Shown here: positions 1 through 10,270 of the stretch, piece by piece
Layout of the letters: the number at the start of each line of letters is the position of its first letter
Numbering within the stretch: the first letter of the stretch is position 1
Origin: Strongylocentrotus purpuratus
Taxonomy: Eukaryota; Echinodermata; Echinoidea; Camarodonta; Strongylocentrotidae
NCBI RefSeq assembly: GCF_000002235.5
Contig: NW_022145606.1
Span: 19,323,980 to 19,387,979 of the forward strand
Length of the DNA stretch: 64,000 nucleotides
Reading direction: 5' to 3'
The notes under the pieces: model-generated
Database searches by the model: none
Seen by the model: only the letters and a program-made list of their open reading frames with translations
What the model was told of the DNA's origin: nothing
Program-made: the position numbers and the translations under genes

Positions 1-1778
1 ACGTGTGTACATACTCAACGAGGAAGGGTACCCATATTATTGATTAACTTCTGTGACGTCACATCAAGTCATTTAGACAGACCGTTCCCACTGATAACAT
101 AATCGTGACAATGATCGACACACACTAAACAACTAAATTATCCATACACCTTTTCAATGTGTACGTGCGTGTGTGTGTATGCATAAAATGTCGCATTCTC
201 AAGAAACAAAACTCGGGACATATCAATTTTTCACATACTTATCAAAAATTACATGACTTGATAAGGGTATTCACAATTTAGTTCTTAACTTTAAAAAGGT
301 TGTAGTATTTAATAAGACATAAAATACAGGCATAAGATGACAGTTTAAAATCAATGTTTATTGATCATTATCCTGATAAATATGATCATTAAGAAATGGT
401 AACAATAATTCAAATTAAAGTGTGACAAAATATGATTGAGTGCGAATTAATGTCAAAATAATCTAAGCCTACGTACCTCTTCGGAAATATATAATACAGA
501 GATAATAATAAATGACACATCTCGTAATATTTATTCCAATCTTAATTTTCAGCTAGGAAGAGAACAATAAAAGATGCCAATCATTATTTATACAAATAAT
601 GATACTCTCTTTTTGTATTCCATATATTAAAACCGTTCGAATTCAATTTTAATTTTTGTTTGCTTTAAGTCAAAACCTGTAGGGTCATTTTCAATAGTCT
701 GTTAATGAATATCAAAGTAAGTATATAAATTGAATTGAAACGGTATAGAAATAGGATGAATATGGGAATATGAATAAAGGAAACAAAAGAGGAAGAAGGA
801 AAAAAGAAAGAGTAGGAGGAGGAAAAGAAAAAAAGAAGAGAAAGAAAAGTAAAATGAATATGAGGAGAATAAGAAGAAAACGAAATCTTCCTACAATGTT
901 GCATGTTTATCTAAAGTATTTACGTATTTAAAGATTTGTGATTTAACACGGAAAAAACAAGCAGCCCACATTGCATTTAGACTTGTGTACACTGTATAGT
1001 GCGAACAGAGCGGCCTAACCATTTTAACCCATTGCTAACTGGAACCTGGTGGTCCCTGTGTTAAGTCTATGGTAATTAGATAATTTAGTAGCCAACGGGT
1101 AAACATCAAGATTAAGATCACCTTTCCCTGCCAATGGAAACAGGCTCGACGTATAATACTTGTTTACCTCCCTGTTTACCCGCTATTTGTACACACTCTG
1201 ACATGTAGATGAGCACAACGATACTTAACTAAAACAGTATTCCATTGCGAGAAGAAGAAGACGTTGCCTTCGAAGACCAGATAGAAAGATATATCAATTA
1301 TACGTTCAGGGATTACAGCATATTTGGGTAAGTATACAACTGCTGGAAAATGTATATTCAGTTATATTGGCTCCTACACTCTGTGTATGAATAAAAGGGG
1401 AAACTAATATATTAAATTGATAACGGTGCTGAGAAGCAGTAGCGTCACATTATACGGAAACATTAGCGTTATGCCTCATGCATCGGATTTCTGTTTTGAA
1501 TACAATATCTATTTGGATTTTAATCTTAACTCTTTCAGTGTCGAGGGTTATTTGCTTGTTTCAAGATTTTACCTAAACACACAGAATGATTAGTTTACAA
1601 ACACCTGCAGTTTATGTCATTTCGAAATGTTGTTCACACAAGGTGTAGGAATTTATATAGCCCATCTTCATCCAATTTCATGCATGATTTTTTTTTTATA
1701 ACGGGCTTCCTTCTCGTCCTTTACACTTCAGTCCCATATTGTTGGTTTTACTGTTTGATGTTATTGGCAACTGGACCC
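1..1778. other. Intergenic, no gene seen
   Basis: AT-rich sequence with no open frame that looks like protein and no recognised RNA gene. A purine-rich stretch at about 776-880 gives a low-complexity open frame on the minus strand that I do not accept as a gene. The region could hold the promoter and 5' untranslated exons of the CD225 gene downstream, but I see no decisive signal. Confidence 0.5.
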
Positions 1779-1782
1779 CGTT

Positions 1783-1926
1783 AAACTAAACTTACCATTG
1801 ATTGTAACTTTGCCATCAATGGTAACTACCATGTAAACCTTGATTTTGATTGGCTGTTGAGCCGTGTTACCATGATGGTAGTTGCCATTGATGGTAAAGT
1901 TACCATCAGTGGTAGGCCTAAGTTTT
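1783..1926. repeat. Short fold-back (palindromic) repeat
   Basis: The left arm reads ACTTACCATTGATTGTAAC and continues through CCATCAATGGTAACTACCAT. The right arm is its inverted counterpart, ATGGTAGTTGCCATTGATGG and on through TAAAGTTACCATCAGTGG. The loop is about 35 bp. The whole could fold into one long hairpin, typical of a small MITE or fold-back element. No target-site duplication was identified. Confidence 0.6.
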
Positions 1927-2298
1927 ATGCAAGGTGCCCACAGGTCATTTTCAAATTTTGGTTAAAATTGATTGCAAAGCTGGATTAAGTATACTCCAAA
2001 CATTTATATAATTGACCATGAATATGACACTTTGGTACTGCATATATTTGGTATTGTTAAAGCATGCACTATAATTACGCCCTACTTGGGTAATAATAGT
2101 AGGGCCCTCTGTAAAAAGTTTAGAACAGCATTGAAGCTGATGAGGCTAACCGGGGTAAACAAGATTATTTTTATCATTATTATCATCAATATTATTATTG
2201 AAGGCCCTGTATTAGCAAAGGTGATAATCACGAATATGACATTATTATTTTTATTGAAAAACTATTGTATAATTCGTCAGGTAAAATCAAACTCTTCA

Positions 2299-2565
2299 AT
2301 GGCCGCTGCGGTGGATCAGTCCCAATATGACAAATCAGCGCAGCCTCCTTCCTATCAACAAGCTCCACCCCCGAATCTCGCCCCGCCTACTAACCCACCA
2401 CAGTACCAGACAGTGCATCCAAGCACCGCCCCTTATGCAGGACAATCAACGCATCAGCAGGCGTGGCAAGCACCTATCCCCGCCCCTCAACCGATCTATA
2501 ATGCACAGTATATCGTACAACAGCCTGGCACGTACGTCTATCAGACACAGTCGCAAACACTGCAA
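2299..2565 (+). CDS. CD225 gene exon 1 (coding part), Pro/Gln-rich N-terminus
   Basis: Coding exon of 89 codons from ATG (MAAAVDQ) to the donor CAA|GTAAGA, phase 0. It encodes a low-complexity cytosolic tail with two PPxY motifs. A possible acceptor (TCGTCAG at about 2280) lies just upstream of the ATG, so a separate 5' untranslated exon is likely. Confidence 0.8.
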
Positions 2566-5053
2566 GTAAGAATCATAGCTAGGGCCCTGTCATACACACA
2601 GTATCGATTGATTTGAGGACTTTATTAGTACACACGTTTATTTATTTATTTTTTTTTTAATTAAAAAGAATTTGCTTTCTTGTCCAGTAGGCCAATACTG
2701 TATCTGTATATTTTATCTGTATAGATGGTGTTTTTTGTTTTAGTTCTTATTATTAATTTGCTTAGCTAAATAATATAATGCGTAAGACAATGTTTGTTCT
2801 TCGCTTTTTTTTATAGTCAGGGGGGTCTACATTATTTTTTTTAGAATCTATGAGCTTCTCAGTAAACCCCTCCTCATTTTTCTATTACTTTTTAATTCTA
2901 GTTCTCATTCTGTTCATTATTTTAATTATGTTTTTTTCTCTCAAATCAACGTAAATATTGGTCATGCACTTATGGATTATGAATAAATAAATGAATTTAA
3001 ACAAACTAATACGATAACCTAGCTACTACACACGATTTGGTAGTGTGTCTGTATGCAATACTTGATTGGTAAATAATTGATGTATGAACATGCATATATC
3101 ATACGAATGCTACTGTTGACCCAAGTGTAGTATTTAGCCTTATATTTAAGGAAGAAATCCTGACTTATGTACACGTCTAACCATGCCAGGGCCCTGTTTC
3201 ATAAAACTTGCATATTGCTCCCGTTGTCTCGTTTTAGCTCGCTGGAACATTGCCAGCACAAACCACTGACCTCTACCTCCTTGACGGATCATCGCCCATT
3301 CCCATTCACTATACGTTACGTACTAAAAGGATGTATTGTCTGACCGTTCATGAATATTCATGTTTTTGCTTACCTCGGCAAAATGTTTGCTTTTACTAAA
3401 TGGAAAAATGACGGTGGGGGGTTGGATGAAATGGACAAATGAACCAAGCAGAAGTGATCTATGATAAATGATGCTTCTTATCCTTCGTGTGCTTGACTTA
3501 TAATCTTAAAATCGCTTGGCAAACTGAGTCCAAAGTTCGACTTGTTTCACATGTGTATTATAGGCAATGACAAGCTTCCAACCTATTTTGATCAAAATTA
3601 CGGTGGGTGAACTTTCAAAAGTCAATGGGACATGAGGGTTCCAATGAAAGAGCTAGTAATAACGTACGTCGGGGTGGATGTGCTTTTCGTTTAAACAAAA
3701 AATGAATTTTTAACTATTTGGGGGGGGGGGGGGTAAAATTCCATACTAGGCTAACATGTTAGGCTGCTGACTCTGACGATAGGGGGCGTTGTAACATGAG
3801 ACTAAACGGAGCTATATGTTATCAGTAACAAGATATGACAATTGTTATAAGCTACTGATATCCCTGCATTTGATTGGCGGAGATCATATCTGTTATATAA
3901 TTTCGGCAATTGTTATTAATAATAATTTTTATGAAACAGGGCCCAGTTGGGCTACGACCATTTCTAGTAACACGCATTTTCTTCATTTATGCAAATTCTC
4001 ATTCTAGACCGCTAATCAGCGGAACGTCACATTTATTCAGGCCGATACTACACCGCAAGATTACTTCACCTTCAGCCTCTTCGTTATGCTCTGCTGCTGT
4101 CTACCGCTCGGTATCTTCGCAATCGTTAAGTCCGGAGATGTAAGTATACAGGGCGGGTCTAGGGGAGGGGGCCGGGTTGGCGGTTTAACCCCCCCCCCCC
4201 CCCTTTGGGCGGCCAAGTGAAGAAAAAGAAGGGGAAAGGAGGGAAGAAAAAAAAAGGAGAACAAAAAGTAGAACAGTATATATAAAACGGCGCGATTTTT
4301 GGAAAATCGTGGATCCGCCACTGAGCCACTCCCCCCCCCCCCCTTGGCAAAAAGCTAGATCCGCCCATGGTATCTATTTTGAATACAGTAACAACTAAAT
4401 CACTAATTACTCACTCCCCCTGCAAAATTTGACGTTTTTCGTAAATCGAGAACAAAAATTGGACTGGTTGAATTCGGGCCTTTAATTTGTTAAATAAGTT
4501 TACCTGTGAGCCATGTCACATTCTCAAGGAACATAAATCAGAACAATTTATCACATACACTGTACATTACAAAATGCAAAACTTGGTTAGGATATTATTT
4601 TTGTATGCATAGTTTGTTCTTGATAATGCGTTAGCTTGCCCGAGGCTCGCCCAACATAGCACAAAGTAACGTATGCAGATTTCATCGATTGCAAGGATTG
4701 TAGTTCATGATACCTCGTCCCCAGGAAAGAAACATCATTCCGTAAATTTCGTGCAGAGAGGTAAAGAAAGCAAACAGAGTGTAAAAATAACCATATGAAG
4801 GAAAAAAAAAGAAATCCTAGCCGAAAAGTGAACTTGAAATCTTGTTTGTCCTATCCTATCCTACCTTCATCTACAGGTGAAAACCAGAGCTGCAATGGGC
4901 GACCTGTCCGGTGCACGACTCGCTTCCACAGAGGCCAAAAGATATGCTTGGATCGGATGTATCATTGGTATCATAATGTGGGCGATCGGCATAATATGTT
5001 TGTCGATCTGGATAGCATATATTGTCGACGAATGCGACGATGGTTATTGTTAA
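2299..5053 (+). CDS. CD225/dispanin (IFITM-like) membrane protein, 3 exons
   Basis: Small two-segment membrane protein of the CD225 (dispanin) superfamily, which includes vertebrate IFITMs and the PRRT/synapse-differentiation proteins. The joined exons (2299-2565, 4041-4139 or 4008-4139, 4877-5053) give about 180 or 191 residues. The N-terminal 89 residues are rich in Pro, Gln and Tyr and carry PPSY (residues 16-19) and PPQY (33-36), the PPxY type bound by WW domains such as those of NEDD4 ligases. Exon 2 encodes the first hydrophobic segment with the family's Cys cluster (MLCCCLPLGIFAI). Exon 3 encodes the conserved cytosolic loop (Gly-Asp, then Ala and Ser) and the second membrane helix. 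All junctions are GT-AG and phase 0. The start is the ATG of MAAAVDQ; an upstream in-frame stretch from 1972 does not look like protein and is probably untranslated. Membership of the superfamily is clear, but the function (membrane fusion control, antiviral or neuronal) cannot be read from sequence. Confidence 0.85.
3189..3944. mobile_element. Non-autonomous element with 18-bp perfect terminal inverted repeats
   Basis: GGGCCCTGTTTCATAAAA at 3189-3206 is repeated perfectly and inverted at 3927-3944, enclosing about 756 bp with no coding potential. It lies in intron 1 of the CD225 gene. The ends resemble hAT-type MITE ends, but no clear 8-bp target duplication was found. Confidence 0.6.
4041..4139 (+). 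CDS. CD225 gene exon 2, first membrane segment
   Basis: Bounded by acceptor TTATTCAG and donor GAT|GTAAGT, phase 0 at both ends. Encodes ADTTPQDYFTFS followed by the Cys-rich hydrophobic segment. A second acceptor 33 bp upstream (TTCTAG ending at 4007) has a better pyrimidine tract and would add 11 in-frame residues, so the exon may start at 4008. Confidence 0.85.
4149..4368. mobile_element. Poly-C-containing MITE-like insertion
   Basis: Begins AGGGCGGGTCTAGGGG. An inverted, imperfect counterpart (GTGGATCCGCCACTG) lies near 4310 and another near 4355 (AGATCCGCCCATGG). It contains two long C runs and a purine-rich block, and sits a few bases inside intron 2 of the CD225 gene. Confidence 0.4.
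4877..5053 (+). CDS. CD225 gene exon 3, second membrane segment and stop
   Basis: Acceptor CATCTACAG, 58 codons then TAA. Encodes VKTRAAMGDLSGARL, the typical CD225 loop, then a helix rich in Ile, Gly and Trp and a short acidic tail ending DGYC. A possible polyadenylation signal AATAAA follows at 5084-5089. Confidence 0.88.
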   Translation: MKTRAAMGDLSGARLASTEAKRYAWIGCIIGIIMWAIGIICLSIWIAYIVDECDDGYC

Positions 5054-5083
5054 AGGAAAACCCAACGTTATTAAAAAAATACA

Positions 5084-5089
5084 AATAAA
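5084..5089 (+). promoter_or_regulatory. Possible polyadenylation signal of the CD225 gene
   Basis: AATAAA starting 31 bases after the stop codon. A second, better-spaced AATAAA at 5556-5561 would give a 3' untranslated region of about 500 bp. Which one is used cannot be told from sequence. Confidence 0.4.
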
Positions 5090-6335
5090 AGCAGATTGAT
5101 GAAAATTTGATTGAAACTAAAGAAAGTTACACTGCTTTTGAAAGTTTTAGGCATTATCGTATGGGCACTTAAGATTGTCTGAATCGGTAATGTCACTATG
5201 ATGTAGTGCTTGACAACACACAATGAAGATGTCGAGTTTGAAAAGTGTATGATGGGTATTAAGGGTCTTTCATGTTGAGAGGAAATATATTAAATATATT
5301 TGAGTAGCCGAATTGTAGAAATAATAAATTCACAAGAAAATGGTTTCAAATCAGGAATTTGTTTACATAAAATGATTTTTTTTTTTGCATTTGTTTTCTT
5401 TCCATGAATATCAGAGATGAATTATTAAAGAATTGTTAGTTTTCTGTTAACTCAAAAGCTCATCAATACTTGTATCTTGAAAAGCCAATTTTATTTATGT
5501 TATAAATGTTAATTACCTTGAATATGTATTTGTTAATTTGTTGCAAATGAAAATCAATAAAATAAAAATAGGGGAAAAATATATTTGAGTAGTCCCTCAG
5601 ACCCTCACAAAAGAAAGGACACAGATATATTCATCTGGACAGTTGTCCATGACTATGTCACAATCTACTGACCAAAGTGCCATTTAAGTTTCGCACAGAT
5701 TTAGTGATCTCTATACAAGCATTCATAACTCTCTTAAAATTGGTCCGACATATTGTAAACGTTCGCCGTTTTGTTTATCTTATATTTTTGCTTCCATCCA
5801 AATAAAATTAATACAAGGGTGGGATTGACCTTTAAAGTTAAAGCTCAGTTCTGATCATGGGTTGCATTGCAAAACAAACCACGTGGAAGCAATTGTAAAG
5901 TTGATCATGTAGTAAACAAGTTTTATTTTTGACTTTAATAGGCCTGTGAGGTTTGGGAATCATCAATATGATAATAAGTTTGCCCAGTCTTGCTAAAGTA
6001 ATTTGTATTATACACAGAAAGGATCATGATTTTTTTTTCTTGTGTGAAATCTAATCTGATACGCCTGTATAAAAAAGAGAAGAATTTAAAGTGTTTTTTT
6101 AATGTAAAATGTGGAATAAATAAACTTCAAACTTCATATTGAACATTTGTGTTGTTGATATAATCCCTTTTAAAGAAAACACAACAGTTGCTAAATGTTT
6201 AAACAAAATAATAAGTGAAAAATCAGTGGCAAGGGAAAGTAGTAGATTAAACATGATGGATCTACTCGAAAACCCTATCAGTAGAACTAGTCCCTTTTTG
6301 GAATGAAAGTCCTCATATTTTATGAAGAAATTATA

Positions 6336-6598
6336 GTCGAGGTGTCATAGTTGAGTGGTTTAAGTACTTGACTTGAAATGCTTTTCGTTGGTTCGATCCT
6401 CGACATAGCTCTAATGTCATTTGACGAGCCATCAGTCTACATTTGCCACTCCATACCCAGGAGGGAAAATTGGGACCTGGTAGGACGACAAAAGCATTAT
6501 GTGTAATGTCCATATACCCTCATGATGGCCATGTGGTGGGAATACTCCCCAGGGAGTGGATATAGTGAATTAATCGAATGACTTGGGTCTAAAGACAA
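6336..6598 (+). repeat. tRNA-derived SINE
   Basis: Starts with a tRNA-like head: GGTGTCATAGTTGAGTGG (A-box region) and GGTTCGATCCTCGAC (B box). The body shares CTACATTTGCCACTC and CTCCCCAGGGAGTGG with the minus-strand copies at 18.96-19.29 and 26.81-27.16 kb. It is a SINE rather than a tRNA gene because the cloverleaf stems are broken and the body is shared between copies. Confidence 0.7.
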
Positions 6599-6639
6599 GG
6601 TTGGCTATTACGTTTTCCAAAATGAAGAACGACACAAGG

Positions 6640-7075
6640 TCAATTTTCATTGTCTTTTGTGGGCAGTGAATTTTGGAATAGATTACCTATTGATGTCAGA
6701 TTCACAAGGTCTAGAAATATGTTCGGAATTCTGTTACAAGTCTTTTGCTGATCAAGTCATGCATGAAATATCAAGTTAAATAATTTGCATATGTACATAA
6801 TTTATATTTTACATTATCAGTTTGTATATTTTAAGACATGGTTGAGTATTCTTGTTTTTTAGGCATCGATTGTAGTAGTAAATTCATTATTTTTTTTGTT
6901 TTGTTACGTTTTCTAAACTGATTTTTACCAAAATATTGGGGTTAGGCTCTACTAGCACATGTGCTATTATCTGGACCCTTTTAACCAACCAATAATTTCT
7001 CTTATTTTATATGTAAGATCATGGTATAAAATGTTTTGCTGTTGGAAAAATAAATCAATTTAAATCAAATCAAAT
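6640..7075 (+). mobile_element. 3' fragment of a CR1/L2-type LINE
   Basis: One frame gives SEFWNRLPIDVR and RSRNMFGILLQ, the usual C-terminal end of a CR1/L2-type reverse-transcriptase ORF. This is followed by about 300 bp of untranslated sequence and an A-rich tail with repeated AATCAAATC. A related fragment lies at 36.5 kb. Confidence 0.5.
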
Positions 7076-7080
7076 AATAT

Positions 7081-7145
7081 ATGTGAAGCGCTTAAAGACG
7101 GCACTTTGTATTAAACGCTATATAAATCTTGATTATTATTTATCA
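7081..7145 (+). repeat. SINE-type 3' tail remnant
   Basis: GAAGCGCTTAAAGAC, then a spacer, then AAACGCTATATAAATC followed by an ATTATT tail. The same module occurs at 11.8 and 58.0 kb and at the 3' end of the SINE at 18.96 kb. Confidence 0.5.
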
Positions 7146-7461
7146 TATTGAGATAGAACAGCATTTGTATGCGTAAAGGTTTCCTGGTTGAAAACAGGGC
7201 TTCTCGAATTCCAGATCTCAGGGCATACCAATCCGGACCGCCCTGGACAGAGTCTCCAATTTAATTATTCTAAGTAAGATACGGAATTTTTTAAGAGCCA
7301 AGAAATTGTAACGGAAATTATACAAAAATCAAGTAAAAATCAAAAGGCATGTAATTAATGCTAAAAGTGATAATTTTTCACTCATTTACCGTTTGTTTAG
7401 CTCTCGAAACAGAGGCGGATCTTGCAAAAAAGGAACGAATGAAGAACAGTCTCCGTTTTAT

Positions 7462-7544
7462 GGTGATGATGGTGATGATGACGATGGTGATGATGGTGAT
7501 GATGGTGATGATGATGATAATGGTGGTGATAATGGTGATGATGG

Positions 7545-7575
<31 letters not shown>

Positions 7576-8634
7576 AATGGTGGTGATAGCGGTGGTGATG
7601 ATGATGATAAAAGTGATGATGATGATGATGGTAGTTGTGATGATGACGATGATGATGGTGGTTGAGATGATGATGATGATGATGGTGATTGTGATGAAGA
7701 TGATGATGATGATGGTGATGGTGGTTGAGATGATGATGATGATGATGGTGGTGGTTGTGATGATGATAAAGGTGATGATGATGATGATGATGGTTGTGAT
7801 GATGATGATGGTTATGATGATCATAAAGGTGATGATGGTGGTGGTAGTTGTGATGATGATGATGGTAGTTGTGATGATGACGATGATGGTAGTTGTGATG
7901 ATGACGATGATGATGGTGGTTGAGATAATGATGATGATGATGATGATGGTGGTTGTGATGATGATGATGATGATGGTGATGGTGGTTGAGATGATGATGA
8001 TGATGATGATGATGGTGGTTGTGATGATAATAAAGGTGATGATGATGATGGTGATGATCATAATGGTGATGATGGTGGTGGTAGTTGTGATGATGACGAT
8101 GATGATGGTGGTTGAGATGATGATGATGATGGTGGTTGAGATGATGATGATGATGATGGTGGTGGTTGAGATGATGATGTTGATGATACGGATGATGATG
8201 GTGGTGGTGGTCGTTGTGATGATGACGATGATGATGGTGGTTGAGATGATGATGATGATGGTGGTTGAGATGATGATGATGATGATGATGGTGGTGGTAG
8301 TTGTGATGATGATGATGATGATGATACGGATGATGATGGTGGTGATGATGGTGGTTGAGATGATGATGATGGTGGTGGTAGTTGTGATGATGACGATGAT
8401 GATGGTAGTTGTGATGATGACTATGATGATGATGGTGGTTGAGATGATTATGATGATGATGATGGTGGTTGTGATGATGATGGTGATGGTGGTTGAGATG
8501 ATGATGATGACGGTGGTGGTTGTGATGATAATAAAGTTGATGATGATGATGGTTGTGATGATGATGGTGATGATGATCATAAAGGTGATGATGGTGGTGG
8601 TAGTTGTGATGATGACGATGATGATGGTGGTTGA

Positions 8635-8668
<34 letters not shown>

Positions 8669-8870
8669 GGGGTTGAGATGATGATGATGATGATGATGGT
8701 GGTTTAGATGATGATGATGATGATATGGTGGTGGTTGTGATGATGATGATGATAAAAGTGATGATGATGATGGTAGTGGTAGCTGTGATGATGACGATGA
8801 TGATGGTGGTTGTGATGATGATGATGATGGTGGTAATGACGATGGTGATGACTGATGATGATGTCAATGA
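7462..8870 (+). repeat. 1.4-kb GAT/GGT trinucleotide microsatellite
   Basis: Long degenerate array of GATGAT interrupted by GGT, GTT and GAC. The order is partly higher-level, with blocks such as GGTGGTTGAGATGATGATGA recurring many times. It stays open on both strands as poly-Met/Val or poly-Ile/Thr, an artefact of the three-base period. No gene is inferred. Confidence 0.95.
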
Positions 8871-9044
8871 TAGAGTAGAAGCCAAACATTAAAACAAGGC
8901 TCTAGAAAACGATTCCACGCGATTCTGGGATGAGCGCATGGCATCCATGGTAAAACTTTTGCAACAAAAATAAAGGTATGAGATAGGGGTGGATGCCACG
9001 CGCATCTTTTGTTAAATTTGAGCTCGAAATCTATAAGAAAGTTC

Positions 9045-9116
9045 CACCCCCCCCCCCAAAAAAAAAAAAAAAAAAAATAAATAAATAAATAAATATATAT
9101 ATATATATATATATAA
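9045..9116 (+). repeat. C run, A run and AT microsatellite
   Basis: About 12 C, about 22 A, then ATAA repeats and (AT)n in succession. Probably the decayed tail of a retroposed sequence. Confidence 0.7.
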
Positions 9117-9597
9117 TACCAAATATGTGTCATCTGATAAAGACATTTCCAACGATGGAATTTTCTTTATAAGTTTAAAGTAATGAAATTGTTTAATATA
9201 CAGTTTGATATTACACACAAATAGAGTAATAACAAGATTTCGCTTTACTGGCATTTTAATAAGCAACTGTGGAATCATTGTGCATGTCAATTAATGCATG
9301 TCAATTAATGTCAATTAATGCAAAATCAAGAAAATAATGAAACATTGAAAATAAACAAAATAATGAAATATGTTTTTTTTTTAACTGAGAAAACGCAGTG
9401 TTTTAGCCGGGCCAACACTGCATATGGAGAGCAATCTTATATACTTGTATACATTCAACACATTACAGAATGGAAATATTTTCATATTCTGACAGTTTAT
9501 TGACCTTTGAGTAGTATTTGTTCGGTATCATCCGAAAGACGCCATAAAGCTGTTTATACTGAAGCTGTGTCTTGGGCAGCATATGATTAAAGGCACT

Positions 9598-9765
9598 TAA
9601 AGGCACATACTGTCCTACTTGTAGCCACTTGCTCCCGCTATATAGAAAAATTCCCCAATCGGTGCCTGTTGGTCCCCCATGATCCTCTTTTTCTTATGTT
9701 AAATGAGAGCTGAGCCACCTGTCACAGTGACCTCGTTGGCTCGATGGGTGGTCTAATTCCTTCTT
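9598..9765 (-). repeat. Dispersed 160-bp repeat, copy 1
   Basis: On the minus strand it matches the copies at 23669-23833 and 32254-32415. The shared blocks are CTCTCAAYTAACATAAGAAA, AAAGAGGATCATGGG and AAGTAGCTACAAGTAG. The 23.6-kb copy lies inside a MITE with terminal inverted repeats, so all three probably come from the same element. Confidence 0.65.
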
Positions 9766-10196
9766 GCTGAAGAAGTAATGCCTGCCTTTAATGTCAATGT
9801 AGCGTTACATGATGCTTTAAAGTTGTTTAGTGACGTATCAATGTGATTTGAATGTACTAGCATATATAATTTTTTTTTGGCACATTCTGTTATACGATGT
9901 CTGGTTAAATAGAAATATATATTATGACTACATGGATTATTATACGTCACACTACTAAGCTATATGACGCTTGGATTGAATCTGCTCAGAAGCCAGGATA
10001 GAAGAATAACGTCGCCACTTAGGCATTCCATATATCACATTATATCATCATTATTACTAATATGGAAACGAGTAATATTTATGGTTATAATAACTATCGG
10101 TCAAATTGGATCTGGCCTCAGTTCATTCTATTCATGAAATTTCGTGCCTTATTCTCGTATGGCGACCTGTTTTTCTCCTGATTGGAGATGACTGCT

Positions 10197-10270
10197 TTAA
10201 TATATAATGCTGGAAATAATGGTGACGAGACACATCATCCACATACTGGCACACAATGACGCAGAGGAAC
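10197..10270 (-). CDS. ACE: ACE-like exon 13: membrane anchor and stop
   Basis: Acceptor TTTTTTACAG, phase 1, 23 codons then TAA. Encodes [13 protein letters not shown] followed by [10 protein letters not shown]. The hydrophobic segment is a plausible C-terminal membrane helix with almost no cytosolic tail. Chosen for its acceptor, matching phase and immediate stop; there is no sequence homology to confirm it. Confidence 0.65.

Noticed and set aside
1972..2298. Upstream extension of the CD225 open frame
   Set aside because: Hydrophobic, AT-derived sequence without family similarity, and a likely splice acceptor sits just before the MAAAVDQ start.
7358..8707. 449-codon open frame (Met/Val-rich) and its antisense Ile/Thr-rich frame
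   Set aside because: Produced entirely by a GAT/GGT trinucleotide repeat with no stops in several frames; no real protein character.
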